A DNA stretch of 64,000 nt from a bacterium (lineage in GTDB: Bacteria; Pseudomonadota; Alphaproteobacteria; Rhizobiales; Aestuariivirgaceae), in assembly GCA_022842165.1 (NCBI GenBank), contig JALHQC010000003.1, positions 1 through 64,000 on the forward strand. The letters run 5' to 3'. Position numbers and translations under genes: made by a program. The notes under the pieces were generated by a model. The model was not told where the DNA came from and did no database searches. It worked only from the letters and a program-made list of their open reading frames with translations. The first letter of the stretch is position 1. Every line of letters begins with the position of its first letter. Shown one piece after another: positions 19,143-29,987 of the stretch.

Positions 19143-20653
19143 CCTATGACCTTTTCATCATCGGCGGCGGCGTGAATGGCTGCGGCATCGCGCGCGACGC
19201 GGCGGGCCGCGGCCTCAAGGTGTTTCTGGCGGAGCAGGGCGATCTCGCGTCGGGCACATCGTCAGGCTCGACCAAGCTCATCCATGGCGGCCTGCGCTAC
19301 CTCGAGCACTATGAATTCCGCCTGGTGCGCGAAGCACTGATCGAGCGCGAGGTGCTGCTGAACGCCGCGCCGCACATCATCTGGCCGCTCCGCTTCGTAC
19401 TGCCGCATCATCAGGGCCTGCGCCCCTGGCCGCTCATCCGGCTCGGCCTGTTTCTCTACGATCATCTGGGCGGCCGCAAGATTCTTCCCCCCACGCGCAA
19501 CGTCGATCTCCGGTCCGATGAAACCGGCCGCCCGCTGAAGGACGAGTTCACGCGCGGCTATGAATATTCCGACTGCTGGGTGGAGGATGCCCGTCTCGTC
19601 GTGCTGAATGCGCGCGATGCGGAAGCCAAGGGCGCTGTCATCCGTACGCGGACGAAATGCACCTCCGCCCGCCGCGTCGATGGTGTGTGGGAATTGACCA
19701 TCGCCAATGAAGATGGCGGGGAAGAGAAAATCCGCGCCAGGGCGCTGATCAATTCGGCGGGCCCATGGGTCAGCCAGGTGCTGGGCGCCGTCGTCGGCCG
19801 CAACGACCCCGACAAGATCCGCATGGTGAAAGGCAGCCACCTCGTCGTCGACAAGCTCTATGATCACGACCGCTGCTACATCTTCCAGAATGCCGATGGC
19901 CGCATCTGCTTCGCCATTCCCTACGAGCAGAACTTCACGCTGATCGGCACCACCGATGAAGACCACAAGGGCGACCCCGGCGCCCCGCACATTTCCGAGC
20001 CCGAGACGGACTATCTGCTTGCAGCGGTCAGCGAATATTTCAGGAAGCCGGTGACGCGCGATCATGTGCGCTGGTCTTACTCCGGCATCCGCCCGCTCTA
20101 TGACGATGGCGCATCGAAAGCCCAAGAAGCGACGCGCGACTATGTTCTGAAGCTCGATCAGCAGGAAGGCGGCGCGCCGCTCTTGTCCGTCTTCGGCGGC
20201 AAGATCACCACGTTCCGCAAGCTCGCCGAATCGGCGATGGAGAAGATCCAACCCTTCTTCCCGCAGATGGGAAAGCCCTGGACGGTTTCAGCCAAGCTGC
20301 CAGGCGGCGATTTCGCGTTCGAGCAGGTGGAACCTCTCATTGCGGAGATGTCGCGCAAATATTCCTTCATGCAGCCGCGCAACGTGCGCCGCATGTTCCG
20401 CGCCTATGGCACGGAGGCCGAGAAGATCTTCGATGGCGCCCGCTTCGCGCAGGACATGGGGAAAGGCATCGGCCCCTTGACCGAGCGCGAGATCGACTGG
20501 CTCCGCAACAAGGAATGGGCGCGCAGCGCGGACGATATATTGTGGCGGCGCTCGAAGCTTGGCCTGCATATGTCAAAGGAAGAACAGGACGCGCTCCGGG
20601 ACCATTTCGCTCCCCATCAAGAGGCGGCGGGGCTGAAGCGCGCGGGGGAGTAA
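19139..20653 (+). CDS. glpD: Aerobic glycerol-3-phosphate dehydrogenase
   Basis: 504 residues. An N-terminal FAD-binding dinucleotide fold (FIIGGGVNGCGIARDAAGRG, residues 5-24) and the GTSSGSTKLIHGGLRYLE block (about 40-57) are diagnostic. The C-terminal DAO domain is complete. It oxidises glycerol 3-phosphate to dihydroxyacetone phosphate at the inner membrane and feeds electrons to quinone. Placed between glpR and glpK, it completes glycerol use after import and phosphorylation. Confidence 0.96.
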   Translation: MTYDLFIIGGGVNGCGIARDAAGRGLKVFLAEQGDLASGTSSGSTKLIHGGLRYLEHYEFRLVREALIEREVLLNAAPHIIWPLRFVLPHHQGLRPWPLIRLGLFLYDHLGGRKILPPTRNVDLRSDETGRPLKDEFTRGYEYSDCWVEDARLVVLNARDAEAKGAVIRTRTKCTSARRVDGVWELTIANEDGGEEKIRARALINSAGPWVSQVLGAVVGRNDPDKIRMVKGSHLVVDKLYDHDRCYIFQNADGRICFAIPYEQNFTLIGTTDEDHKGDPGAPHISEPETDYLLAAVSEYFRKPVTRDHVRWSYSGIRPLYDDGASKAQEATRDYVLKLDQQEGGAPLLSVFGGKITTFRKLAESAMEKIQPFFPQMGKPWTVSAKLPGGDFAFEQVEPLIAEMSRKYSFMQPRNVRRMFRAYGTEAEKIFDGARFAQDMGKGIGPLTEREIDWLRNKEWARSADDILWRRSKLGLHMSKEEQDALRDHFAPHQEAAGLKRAGE

Positions 20654-20659
20654 ACTCAG

Positions 20660-22144
20660 ATGCAGGACTACATTCTTGCCATCGACCAGGGCACAACCTC
20701 GTCGCGGGCGATCGTCTTCGATAACAAGCTGAAGCCCCAGGGCTCGGCCCAAAAAGAGTTCCGCCAGTTCTATCCGAAGTCCGGCTGGGTCGAGCATGAC
20801 CCGGAAGAAATCTGGTCCTCCGTCCTCGCCGTGTGCAAGGGCGCGCTCAAAAAAGCCAAGGCCAAGCCTGCATCGATCAAGGCCATCGGCATCACCAACC
20901 AGCGTGAGACGGTGGTGATCTGGAACCGCAAGACGGGAAAGCCCATCCACAAGGCCATCGTCTGGCAGGACCGTCGCACTTCCGAGATGTGCGCGAAGCT
21001 GAAAGCCGAAGGCTTCGAACGTCAGTTCACGGAGAAAACCGGGCTGCTGCTCGATCCCTATTTCTCCGGCACCAAGATCGCCTGGCTGCTCGACCATGTG
21101 AAGGGCGCGCGCGAGAAGGCCGAGAAGGGCGAGCTTGCCTTCGGCACCATCGACACGTTCCTGATCTGGCGGCTCACCGGCGGCAAGGTTCATGCAACCG
21201 ATGCGACAAACGCGTCGCGCACGCTGCTCTACGACATCCACACCGGCGAATGGGATGAAAGCCTGCTGCGCATTCTCAATGTGCCCGCAAGTCTTCTTCC
21301 GGAGGTGAAGGATTGCGCCGCCGACTTCGGTGTGACGGACGCAAAGCTCTTGGGTGCCGCGATCCCCATCTGCGGCGTGGCGGGCGATCAGCAGGCGGCA
21401 ACCGTCGGCCAGGCCTGCTTCGAGCCCGGCATGATGAAGTCGACCTATGGCACCGGCTGCTTCGCGCTGCTGAACACCGGCACCAAGGCCGTTGCCTCGC
21501 AGAACCGGCTGCTGACGACGGTCGCCTATCAGCTCGACGGGCAACGCACCTACGCGCTGGAGGGTGCGATCTTCATCGCGGGTGCTGCCGTGCAATGGCT
21601 GCGCGACGGCTTGAAGCTCGTAAAGACGGCGGGCGAAACCGGCGCGCTCGCCAGGGCTGCCGACGCGCAGCAGCAGGTCTATCTCGTTCCGGCCTTCGTG
21701 GGGCTGGGTGCTCCCTACTGGAATGCCGATGTGCGCGGCGCGCTCTTCGGCCTGACGCGCGGCACGACGAACAAGGAAATCGCCCAGGCCGCACTCGAAG
21801 CCGTGTGCTACCAGACGCGCGATCTTCTGGAAGCGATGCAGAAGGACTGGGGCTCGGCGGGGAAAACCATCCTCCGCGTCGACGGCGGCATGACCGCGTC
21901 GGACTGGACCATGCAGCGGCTTTCCGACATTCTCGATGCGCCGGTCGACCGCCCGCAGGTGCTGGAAACCACGGCCGTCGGTGCTGCCTATCTCGCGGGG
22001 CTGCAGGCGGGGTTGCTGCCAAAGCCATCGGCTTTCGCCAAGACGTGGAAACGCGAGACGCGGTTTGCGCCGAAGATGAAATCCGATCTTCGCGAGGCGA
22101 AATATGCGGGATGGAAAGACGCAGTACGGAAGCTGCTGGCCTGA
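20660..22144 (+). CDS. glpK: Glycerol kinase
   Basis: 494 residues, the usual length, FGGY kinase family. The N-terminal phosphate loop ([12 protein letters not shown], residues 6-17), a family [11 protein letters not shown] block and the C-terminal DGGMTASDW motif are all present. It phosphorylates glycerol to glycerol 3-phosphate, trapping it in the cytoplasm. It begins six bases after glpD and ends the rightward operon before a palindromic element. Confidence 0.97.
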   Translation: MQDYILAIDQGTTSSRAIVFDNKLKPQGSAQKEFRQFYPKSGWVEHDPEEIWSSVLAVCKGALKKAKAKPASIKAIGITNQRETVVIWNRKTGKPIHKAIVWQDRRTSEMCAKLKAEGFERQFTEKTGLLLDPYFSGTKIAWLLDHVKGAREKAEKGELAFGTIDTFLIWRLTGGKVHATDATNASRTLLYDIHTGEWDESLLRILNVPASLLPEVKDCAADFGVTDAKLLGAAIPICGVAGDQQAATVGQACFEPGMMKSTYGTGCFALLNTGTKAVASQNRLLTTVAYQLDGQRTYALEGAIFIAGAAVQWLRDGLKLVKTAGETGALARAADAQQQVYLVPAFVGLGAPYWNADVRGALFGLTRGTTNKEIAQAALEAVCYQTRDLLEAMQKDWGSAGKTILRVDGGMTASDWTMQRLSDILDAPVDRPQVLETTAVGAAYLAGLQAGLLPKPSAFAKTWKRETRFAPKMKSDLREAKYAGWKDAVRKLLA

Positions 22145-22146
22145 CT

Positions 22147-22263
22147 TCCCCTCACCCGGCATGCTGTGCATGCCACCTCCCCCGCAAGCGGGAGAGGTTG
22201 TCCTTCTTCACTCTCTCCCGCATGCGGGAGAGAACGCCCGCGCCAGCGGGCAAGTGAGGGGGA
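22147..22263. repeat. Compound palindromic (REP-like) element, likely bidirectional terminator
   Basis: A 117-base element fills the gap between convergent glpK and gltD. Outer arms TCCCCTCAC and GTGAGGGGGA face each other. Inside are four hairpins: GGCATGC/GCATGCC (22158-22174), a CTCCCGC-type stem (22176-22197, one mismatch), TCTCTCCCGC/GCGGGAGAGA (22212-22233, perfect) and GCCCGC/GCGGGC (22236-22251). The build is that of dispersed bacterial palindromic repeats. It would fold strongly in RNA from either strand. Confidence 0.7.
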
Positions 22264-22266
22264 GTC

Positions 22267-23685
22267 TCACCTCGGCAGCGTGCTGACACCCATCAGATAC
22301 TCATCCACCGCGCGCGCGGCCTGCCGTCCTTCGCGGATCGCCCAGACCACCAGCGATTGCCCGCGACGCATGTCGCCACCAGAGAACACCTTCTCCACGC
22401 TGGTCTTGTAATTCATGACATTGGCGTTCACGTTGCCGCGATTGTCGAGCTTGACGTCCAGCGACTTCAGCAATCCATCGTGAACGGGGTGGACGAAGCC
22501 CATGGCCAGCAGCACGAGATCGGCCTTCAATTCGAACTCGCTGCCGGGGATTTCCTTCATCGCGCCATCGACCTTCACGCAATGCAGCTTCTTCACTTCG
22601 CCGTTCTCGCCCGAGAATGACTTGGTGAGTACGGAGAAGTCGCGCTCGGCTCCCTCCATGTGCGATGACGAGGTGCGCATCTTCAAGGGCCAGTTCGGCC
22701 AGGTGAGAAGCTTGTTTTCCTTCTCCGGCGGCTGCGGCATCACTTCCAGCTGCGTCACCGAAAGCGCTCCCTGGCGGTTCGAGGTGCCGATGCAGTCGGA
22801 ACCCGTGTCGCCGCCGCCGATGACGACGACATGCTTTCCGCTTGCCAGGATCGGATGATTGTCGAGCGGCGGCTCCTTCGAGACGCGGCGGTTCTGCTGC
22901 GGCAGGAATTCCATGGCGAAGTGAATGCCCGCCAGATCGCGCCCCGGAACGGGAAGATCGCGCGGCTTTTCCGAGCCGCCCGTCAGCAGCACGGCATCGA
23001 AGCTGTCGACCAGCTGTTGTGCATCCTGCGTCACGCCGATGTGCGTGCCATAATGGAAGGTGACGCCCTCCGCCTCCATCTGCGCCACGCGGCGGTCGAT
23101 CAGGTGCTTCTCCATCTTGAAGTCGGGGATGCCATAACGCAGCAATCCGCCCACGCGCGCGTTCTTCTCGAACAGGTGTACGTTGTGGCCGGCACGCGCC
23201 AGCTGCTGTGCGGCGGCCAAGCCCGCTGGCCCACCGCCGATGATGGCGATCTTCTTGCCCGTCTTCTCGCGGTAGCTTTCAGGCCTGATCCAGCCGTTTT
23301 CCCACGCCTTGTCGACGATGGCGCATTCGATGGTCTTGATGGTGACCGGGCTATCCTCGAGATTCAACGTGCAGGAGGCCTCGCACGGGGCAGGGCACAC
23401 GCGGCCAGTGAATTCGGGGAAGTTGTTGGTGGAATGCAGATTGCGCGAGGCCTCTTCCCAGTCGCCCAGATAGACCAGATCGTTCCAGTCGGGGATCTGG
23501 TTGTTCACGGGGCAGCCATTGTGACAGAAGGGAATGCCGCAGTTCATGCAGCGCGCGGCTTGCGATTTCACGCCCTCTTCGGACAAGGGAATGACGAACT
23601 CGTTGTAATGCCGCAGCCGGTCGGAGGCCGGGGTATACTTCCGGTCCTGCCGCTCGATTTCGAGGAAACCTGTGATCTTGCCCAT
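22267..23685 (-). CDS. gltD: Glutamate synthase (NADPH) small subunit
   Basis: 472 residues. N-terminal cysteine clusters for iron-sulfur binding ([14 protein letters not shown] and CPAPCEASC, in the first 115 residues) are followed by FAD- and NADPH-binding folds ([12 protein letters not shown] near residue 150; [11 protein letters not shown] near 290). It passes NADPH electrons to GltB for making two glutamates from glutamine and 2-oxoglutarate. It lies downstream of gltB on the same strand, but about 640 bases away, with an unrelated small gene between, so the usual tight gltBD operon is interrupted. Confidence 0.95.
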   Translation of the reverse strand: MGKITGFLEIERQDRKYTPASDRLRHYNEFVIPLSEEGVKSQAARCMNCGIPFCHNGCPVNNQIPDWNDLVYLGDWEEASRNLHSTNNFPEFTGRVCPAPCEASCTLNLEDSPVTIKTIECAIVDKAWENGWIRPESYREKTGKKIAIIGGGPAGLAAAQQLARAGHNVHLFEKNARVGGLLRYGIPDFKMEKHLIDRRVAQMEAEGVTFHYGTHIGVTQDAQQLVDSFDAVLLTGGSEKPRDLPVPGRDLAGIHFAMEFLPQQNRRVSKEPPLDNHPILASGKHVVVIGGGDTGSDCIGTSNRQGALSVTQLEVMPQPPEKENKLLTWPNWPLKMRTSSSHMEGAERDFSVLTKSFSGENGEVKKLHCVKVDGAMKEIPGSEFELKADLVLLAMGFVHPVHDGLLKSLDVKLDNRGNVNANVMNYKTSVEKVFSGGDMRRGQSLVVWAIREGRQAARAVDEYLMGVSTLPR

Positions 23686-23830
23686 GATGTCTATCGCTTC
23701 CCTAACCCGTCATCCCAGCAATGACCGGGACACTTTGATCTGCACAAAGATGATCACTCTCAAGTCCGCTTCGAACGTAGATTCCGGCACTGGTCGGAGT
23801 GACAGAGAGAGCGCTTCGAACCATAGTCAC

Positions 23831-24268
23831 TTACTCCAGACTCTTTCCTGATGAGCTGGCGTAAGTACTGACAGACCTACCTTCAAATGACTGCCGGATG
23901 TTTTGGTCATTTCGAAGAATTCCAAAGTATGGATTCTGTAGGTCCGAAACTTCAAGCTTTCCGTTGTGGTAGGCGGATACAAAGTCAGCGGCCTTCGTCA
24001 ACTCTTGAACAAAAACGGAATTGTTGAATCGGTCATTGAATCTCTCAAGCGAGTCTGACGTCCTGACGACATGATCAATGAGCATTGTCCTGCACTTCTT
24101 TCCACAACGCTTCAGATTCATTTCCCGCTGTTCCAGAAGTTTGTCGAAAAGCATTTCGCCAAACTGTTGAGGTGTTAGACTCCGTGCCCGACGGATGCCG
24201 ATAAGCAGCCAAGCAGCAAATAGACTGCAGAGTACTCCAACAATTGTTCCGATCAGCAAGAGCGCCAT
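23831..24268 (-). CDS. Orphan membrane-anchored protein inserted between gltB and gltD
   Basis: 145 residues, not recognised. One N-terminal membrane helix (about residues 2-24) is followed by a charged, soluble part (QQFGEMLFDKLLEQREMNLKR onward) that may be helical. The DNA is visibly AT-richer than both flanking genes, and the gene is bordered by palindromic sequence (24285-24312) on one side and a 145-base spacer on the other. All this suggests late insertion into a gltBD operon. It reads the same way as gltB and gltD, so transcription may pass through. Function unknown. Confidence 0.6.
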   Translation of the reverse strand: MALLLIGTIVGVLCSLFAAWLLIGIRRARSLTPQQFGEMLFDKLLEQREMNLKRCGKKCRTMLIDHVVRTSDSLERFNDRFNNSVFVQELTKAADFVSAYHNGKLEVSDLQNPYFGILRNDQNIRQSFEGRSVSTYASSSGKSLE

Positions 24269-24284
24269 TCATTTACTTCCACTC

Positions 24285-24312
24285 CGCCTGCGGCAGGCGC
24301 CTCAGGGTGAGG
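24285..24312. repeat. Double-hairpin palindromic repeat between the orphan gene and gltB
   Basis: CGCCTG/CAGGCG (24285-24299, 3-base loop) is followed immediately by CCTCA/TGAGG (24300-24312, 3-base loop). The form resembles dispersed alphaproteobacterial palindromes. It marks the right border of the AT-rich orphan gene. Confidence 0.5.
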
Positions 24313-24327
24313 ATCGCAGAGTTCATC

Positions 24328-27300
24328 CTATGCGCTCCTCTTCACGCCAATCGTCAGCCCGTCGCTGGTGGCCTGTGCCTTTTCGAGTTCTTGAAGCGCA
24401 CGGGCATATTCGACCGGCATCACCTTCACGAACTTCGGCAGATACTCGGCCCACTGATCAAGGATCGTCTTCGCGCGTGACGAGCCTGTGTACTTGTAGT
24501 GACGGGTCAGCAGTTCCCACACACGCTCCGCATCCTTGCGGTCCATCTGCGAGGTCACGTCCACAAGGCCGTGGTTGTGGAGATCGTTCGCGCTGTGCAT
24601 GATCTTCTCGAAGGTCGCTTCCTCCGCCGGAATGGGCTGGAGGTCGACCATCGCGAGGTTGCAGCGCCTGGCGAAGTCGCCCGCTTCATCGAGCACATAG
24701 GCCACGCCGCCAGACATGCCCGCCGCGAAGTTGCGGCCCGTGTCGCCGATCACCAGCACGCAGCCGCCGGTCATATACTCGCAGCCGTGGTCGCCCACGC
24801 CTTCGACGACGGCGACGGCGCCGGAGTTCCGCACCGCGAAACGCTCGCCCGCAACACCGCGCAGGTAGCATTCGCCGGTGATGGCGCCGTAGAGCACGGT
24901 ATTGCCGGCGATGATGGACTTTTCGGCCACGAAGCCGATCCTGTCATGGGGCTTCACGATGATCTTGCCGCCCGACAGGCCCTTGCCGACATAGTCATTG
25001 GCTTCGCCGGTGAGTTCCAATGTGACGCCCGCCGCAGCCCATGCACCGAAACTCTGGCCGGCGATGCCGGTGAGCTTCACATGAATGGTGTCCTCGGGCA
25101 GTCCCTTGTGACCATAGCGCTTGGCGACTTGACCCGAGAGCATGGCGCCCGCCGTGCGGTCGTAATTGGCGATCTTGGAGACGATCTCGACAGGCGTGCC
25201 GTTCTCCAGTGCGGGCTGTGCTTCCGCGATCAGCTTGCGGTCGAGGATCCTGTCGATGCCATGGTCCTGCACGGTCACCTTCTTCAAGGCGACCGGTCCT
25301 ACCACATCGGGCTTTGCGAAGATCCGCGAGAAGTCGAGGCCACGCGCCTTCCAGTGCGAGATGGCGGTGTCCTGGTCGAGCCAGGAGGTTTCGCCGATCA
25401 GCTCGTCATAGGACTTGAGGCCCATGGCGGCCAGATGCTCGCGCACTTCTTCGGCGACGAAGAAGAAGAAGTTGATGACGTGCTCGGGCTGGCCCTTGAA
25501 GCGCTTCCGCAGTTCGGGGTCCTGCGTCGCCACGCCCACGGGGCAGGTGTTCAGGTGACACTTCCGCATCATGATGCAGCCGGCGGCGATCAGCGGTGCT
25601 GTCGCAAAGCCGATCTCGTCGGCACCGAGCAAGGCGGCGATCACCACGTCGCGGCCGGTGCGGATGCCGCCGTCGGCCTGAACGGCAATGCGGCCGCGCA
25701 GATCATTGACGACGAGCGTCTGCTGGGTTTCGGCAAGGCCGATTTCCCACGGCAGGCCCGCATGCTTGATGGATGTGAGCGGCGATGCGCCTGTGCCGCC
25801 CTCGTAACCCGAAATCGTCACATGATCGGCATGCGCCTTGGAGACGCCTGCCGCGACGGTGCCGACGCCCACTTCGGAGACGAGCTTCACCGAGACTTGC
25901 CCTGACGGGTTCACGTTCTTCAGGTCGAAGATCAGCTGTGCAAGATCCTCGATCGAATAGATGTCGTGGTGCGGCGGCGGAGAAATCAGGCCCACGCCCG
26001 GCGTCGAGTGGCGCACCTTGGCAATCGTCGCGTCCACCTTGTGGCCGGGCAATTGTCCGCCTTCGCCGGGCTTGGCACCCTGCGCCATCTTGATCTGCAT
26101 CATGTCGGAATTGACGAGATATTCCGTGGTCACGCCGAAGCGGCCGGAAGCCACCTGCTTGATCGCCGAGCGCATCGAGTCGCCATTCGCCATCGGCACA
26201 TAACGGTCCGCCTCTTCGCCGCCCTCGCCGGTGTTCGACTTGCCGCCGATGCGGTTCATCGCAATCGCCAGCGTCGTGTGCGCCTCGCGGCTGATCGAGC
26301 CGTAGGACATCGCACCCGTCGCAAAGCGCTTGACGATCGATGCGGCAGGTTCGACTTCCGAAATGTCCACGGGCTTGCGGCTCATCTCCTCGGCCTTCCG
26401 GATGCGGAACAATCCGCGCATGGTCTTCAAGCGTTCCGACTGCTCGTTCACCAGCTTCGCATAGGCCTGGTACTTGTCCTTGGCGTTGCCACGCACCGCG
26501 TGCTGCAGGTTCGAGATGGTATCGGAATTCCAGACATGCGCCTCACCGCGGATGCGCTGCGCATAGTCGCCGCCGATGTCGAGGGCGGCACGGAACACCG
26601 GGTTCTCGCCGAAGGCATTCTCGTGACGGCGGAAGGCTTCCTCGGCGATTTCGAGAAGGCCGATACCTTCGATCTGCGTCGCCGTGCCGGTGAAGTACTT
26701 CTTCACGAATTCGGTCGAGAGGCCTACCGCATCGAAAATCTGCGCGCCGCAATAGGACTGGTAGGTCGAGATGCCCATCTTGGACATGACCTTGAGGATG
26801 CCCTTGTCGATCGCCTTGATGTAGCGCTTCACCGCTTCATAACCGGTGATCTTTTCTTCGAGTGTCGGGAGCATGTCCTCCAGCGTCTCGAAGGCGAGGT
26901 AAGGGTTGATCGCTTCGGCACCATAGCCCGCCAGCATGCAGAACTGGTGCACCTCGCGCGCTTCGCCTGTTTCAACGACGAGCCCCACCGAGGTGCGCTG
27001 ACCTTTCCGGATAAGGTGATGATGCGTGGCGGATGTGGCCAGCAGCGCCGGGATCGGCACACGCTCGGCGGAGACCGCGCGGTCCGACAGGATGATGATG
27101 TTGTAGCCATCCTTCACCGCGCGCTCGGCCAGCGCACACACGGAGTCGAGGGCCGCTTCCATATAGTCGTGGCCGTTCGCCACATCATAGGTGATGTCGA
27201 TCGTCGCGGTGCGGAACGGATTGTCGGTGACGGCACCGATGTTGCGGATGCGCTCCAGGTCATCATTCGTCAGGATCGGTTGGGAGACTTCAAGCCGCAT

Positions 27301-29001
27301 GTGGCTCGACGTGCCCTTGAGATCGAGCAGGTTCGGACGCGGCCCGATGAAGGAGACGAGCGACATCACCAGTTCTTCGCGGATCGGGTCGATCGGCGGG
27401 TTCGTCACCTGCGCGAAGTTCTGCTTGAAGTAAGTATCGAGCATCTTCGGGCGATCCGACAGCGCCGAGATCGGCGCGTCGTTGCCCATGGAGCCCACGG
27501 CTTCCTGGCCGGTCTGGGCCATCGGCGCGATCAGAACCTTCAGGTCCTCCTGCGTGTAGCCAAAGGCCTGCTGGCGGTCGAGCAGCGGCACGGTGGAGCG
27601 GGCGCGGCGGGTCTTGGCGGTCGGCAGATCCTTCAGCACAACTTGCGTGCGCTTCAGCCAGTCCTTGTAGGGGTGTGCTGTTGAAAGCTGCTTCTTCAGC
27701 TCCTCGTCCGAGATGATGCGCTTCTGTTCCAGATCGATCAGCAGCATCTTGCCCGGCTGCAGGCGCCACTTGTGGGTGATGTTTTCTTCCGCGAACTGCA
27801 GGCAGCCCATCTCGGAGGCGAGCAGGATGTGCCCGTCATCGCTCGTCATATAGCGAGACGGGCGAAGACCGTTGCGGTCCAGCGTGGCGCCGATCATCCG
27901 GCCGTCGGTAAACACCATGGCGGCGGGTCCGTCCCACGGCTCCATCAGGGCCGCGTGATACTCGTAGAAGGCGCGGCGGTCCTCATCCATCAGCGGGTTG
28001 CCGGCCCAGGCTTCGGGGATCAGCATCATCATCGCATGCGGCAGCGAGTAGCCGCCCATCGTCAGGAATTCGAGCGCGTTGTCGAAACATGCGGTGTCGG
28101 ACTGGCCCTCGTAGGAAATCGGCCAGAGCTTCGACAAGTCCTGCCCGAGAATGTCGGAGCGCATGTTGGCCTGGCGCGCCGCCATCCAGTTGTAGTTGCC
28201 GCGCACCGTGTTGATCTCGCCATTGTGGCACACGAAGCGATAGGGATGCGACAGCGGCCAGGATGGAAAGGTGTTGGTCGAGAAGCGCTGGTGCACCATG
28301 GCGAAGGCCGAGTCGACGCGCGGGTCCACCAGATCGCGATAATAATCGCCTAGGTCCTTGCCCAGCACGAGGCCCTTGTAGACAAGGGTGCGCGCGGACA
28401 CGGAGACCGGATAATAGGTCTTGGCCCGGGCGCCCAGCACTTCGAGCACACGGTTCGACACCACCTTGCGGCAGACGAAGAGCTTCCGCTCGAAATGCGC
28501 CTCGTCGCGGATGGTGGGGCCACGGCCAATGAAGACCTGGCGATGCACAGGCTCGGTGCCCTTCACCGAATATCCGAGGACGGAAGAATCGACCGGCACG
28601 TCGCGCCAGCCCAGCACCTTCAGGCCTTCCTCGCGCGAGGTTTCCCACCAGATGCGTTCGATGTCCTGGCGGTAGACGGGCTCCCTCGGCATGAACAATT
28701 GGCCGACGCCATATTGCTGGGCGCCGGGAAGCTCGAACCCCAGCCGCCTTGCCTCATCGGCAAAAAAGCCATGCGGGATCTGCAGCATGATGCCCGCACC
28801 ATCGCCCGCCTTGGGGTCGGCGCCCACGGCACCGCGATGCTCGAGGTTCTTGAGGATGGAGAGGCCATCGCTCACCATGCGGTGGCTCTTGGCGTTGTGG
28901 ATGTTGGCGATGAGGCCGATGCCGCAGGCATCGTGTTCGTTGCGCGGATCATAGAGTCCGAACGCCTGGGGCACGCCCTCTGGCAGCATGTGCGTGGTCA
29001 T
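24328..29001 (-). CDS. gltB: Glutamate synthase (NADPH) large subunit
   Basis: 1557 residues from ATG 29001, chosen because AAGGGA lies just before it; 17 further upstream codons are open. An N-terminal propeptide precedes the catalytic Cys26 of the class II glutaminase domain ([10 protein letters not shown]). Then come the central domain, the FMN/3Fe-4S synthase domain with a [13 protein letters not shown] cluster motif, and the C-terminal GXGXG beta-helix. It makes glutamate from glutamine and 2-oxoglutarate with GltD. Length and domain order are normal and no frameshift is seen. Confidence 0.96.
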   Translation of the reverse strand: MTTHMLPEGVPQAFGLYDPRNEHDACGIGLIANIHNAKSHRMVSDGLSILKNLEHRGAVGADPKAGDGAGIMLQIPHGFFADEARRLGFELPGAQQYGVGQLFMPREPVYRQDIERIWWETSREEGLKVLGWRDVPVDSSVLGYSVKGTEPVHRQVFIGRGPTIRDEAHFERKLFVCRKVVSNRVLEVLGARAKTYYPVSVSARTLVYKGLVLGKDLGDYYRDLVDPRVDSAFAMVHQRFSTNTFPSWPLSHPYRFVCHNGEINTVRGNYNWMAARQANMRSDILGQDLSKLWPISYEGQSDTACFDNALEFLTMGGYSLPHAMMMLIPEAWAGNPLMDEDRRAFYEYHAALMEPWDGPAAMVFTDGRMIGATLDRNGLRPSRYMTSDDGHILLASEMGCLQFAEENITHKWRLQPGKMLLIDLEQKRIISDEELKKQLSTAHPYKDWLKRTQVVLKDLPTAKTRRARSTVPLLDRQQAFGYTQEDLKVLIAPMAQTGQEAVGSMGNDAPISALSDRPKMLDTYFKQNFAQVTNPPIDPIREELVMSLVSFIGPRPNLLDLKGTSSHMRLEVSQPILTNDDLERIRNIGAVTDNPFRTATIDITYDVANGHDYMEAALDSVCALAERAVKDGYNIIILSDRAVSAERVPIPALLATSATHHHLIRKGQRTSVGLVVETGEAREVHQFCMLAGYGAEAINPYLAFETLEDMLPTLEEKITGYEAVKRYIKAIDKGILKVMSKMGISTYQSYCGAQIFDAVGLSTEFVKKYFTGTATQIEGIGLLEIAEEAFRRHENAFGENPVFRAALDIGGDYAQRIRGEAHVWNSDTISNLQHAVRGNAKDKYQAYAKLVNEQSERLKTMRGLFRIRKAEEMSRKPVDISEVEPAASIVKRFATGAMSYGSISREAHTTLAIAMNRIGGKSNTGEGGEEADRYVPMANGDSMRSAIKQVASGRFGVTTEYLVNSDMMQIKMAQGAKPGEGGQLPGHKVDATIAKVRHSTPGVGLISPPPHHDIYSIEDLAQLIFDLKNVNPSGQVSVKLVSEVGVGTVAAGVSKAHADHVTISGYEGGTGASPLTSIKHAGLPWEIGLAETQQTLVVNDLRGRIAVQADGGIRTGRDVVIAALLGADEIGFATAPLIAAGCIMMRKCHLNTCPVGVATQDPELRKRFKGQPEHVINFFFFVAEEVREHLAAMGLKSYDELIGETSWLDQDTAISHWKARGLDFSRIFAKPDVVGPVALKKVTVQDHGIDRILDRKLIAEAQPALENGTPVEIVSKIANYDRTAGAMLSGQVAKRYGHKGLPEDTIHVKLTGIAGQSFGAWAAAGVTLELTGEANDYVGKGLSGGKIIVKPHDRIGFVAEKSIIAGNTVLYGAITGECYLRGVAGERFAVRNSGAVAVVEGVGDHGCEYMTGGCVLVIGDTGRNFAAGMSGGVAYVLDEAGDFARRCNLAMVDLQPIPAEEATFEKIMHSANDLHNHGLVDVTSQMDRKDAERVWELLTRHYKYTGSSRAKTILDQWAEYLPKFVKVMPVEYARALQELEKAQATSDGLTIGVKRSA

Positions 29002-29987
29002 GGCCAATTCCCTTTTCATCCTCAACCCAGTTAACCCCAACCAGCCCCGCAAGGGAACCGGCCAGCGTGCCGTCTTGTCGTTTCGTTCCAGGCGTTGATC
29101 TGTCAGGCGGGGCCTTTGGGTGGCCGCCGAACCCCTTCCCGGGCGATCAAACTCCTGGGCAGTAACCGTGCCCGAGCTTCACGCCCGTTATTTGCGTTTG
29201 CGCAGCGTCGCTCGAAGCTGGCAAGCGGCATCAACGGCCGGTTTAGCCGCCGTATTCAGGGTATTGGTGGTCGCATTCCGGCTCATCCGGGGTCCACTTG
29301 CCTTGATTAACACCGCGAAAGGACAGTAGCACTGTCCTATCTCTATAAAGCAGATTGAGGGACGCCGCGCAAGGAAGGAATCAATCCACACCGCAATACG
29401 CAATATTATTGCGCAGTGGAGGGGGAAGCTTTGATGCATACGGGCAACACTCCCACCCATTCGTCAACAAGGGTGTGCGTAGAAAGCTGGGCCCCGGCCT
29501 GCGCCGGGGGTGACGGAATGTAAAAGTTCACACTCCCCTCAATTCGTCACCCCGGCGCAGGCCGGGGCCCAGCTTCCTTCCAATGCTGAAAATATTCCTT
29601 GACTTTCCTCCCAATATTGGAATACATTCCTTGTCAGTTCAACCGGACAGGAGGGGACAATGTGCACAGCGTCTCGCATTGACCGGGTGAGCAGGCAGCG
29701 CCTGCGGGGTGAAGACATGATAGCACCTCCATCTCCCGGGAGCTTCGGTCAGGACCCTTTGGCAATAGGACCCAAGCGCCTTCAATGGCTAGGGATGGCT
29801 CTACAGTCCATCGCGAAGAATCTGGCCCCGGCACAAATCGCTGCGCCTTCACCCGTGGCTTCAGCCCATCACACCACCACCCACTTCTCGACGGCCGCAA
29901 GGGCTGGAGCCATGGCGGGGGCATCCCCTCCATTTTCTCTCCCTCACCATTGCCGCGATGGCCCTCGCTGACGTTCCGCCGCAGCGA
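29002..29987. other. Gene-poor stretch with inverted repeats upstream of gltB
   Basis: About 1 kb without a convincing gene. The few short open frames are low-complexity or antisense-like and have no ribosome site. Structures seen: hairpins AGGACAGT/ACTGTCCT (29320-29338) and CGCAAT/ATTGCG (29399-29413), the large inverted repeat at 29484-29575, and a direct repeat ATTCCTTGAC/ATTCCTTGTC (29594-29603 and 29626-29635) around a GGAATACATTCC palindrome. The gltB promoter must lie in its left part, but I cannot place it. Confidence 0.6.
29484..29575. repeat. Large near-perfect inverted repeat (dispersed palindromic element)
   Basis: A 32-base left arm (29484-29515, beginning AAGCTGGGCCCCGG) is complementary to a 31-base right arm (29545-29575, ending GGGGCCCAGCTT), apart from one extra G in the left arm. 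The loop is 29 bases. Sequences of this type occur as dispersed intergenic repeats in alphaproteobacteria. No gene is contained. Confidence 0.75.

Noticed and set aside
25966-27684. Open frame of 572 codons on the plus strand
   Set aside because: It is the antisense of gltB with biased composition and no ribosome site or motif.
29120-29460. Two short overlapping frames upstream of gltB
   Set aside because: No ribosome sites, no recognisable family, and they overlap each other on opposite strands.
29634-29933. Short minus-strand frame of 99 codons in the empty region
   Set aside because: Pro/Trp/Arg-rich sequence, no ribosome site and no recognised domain.
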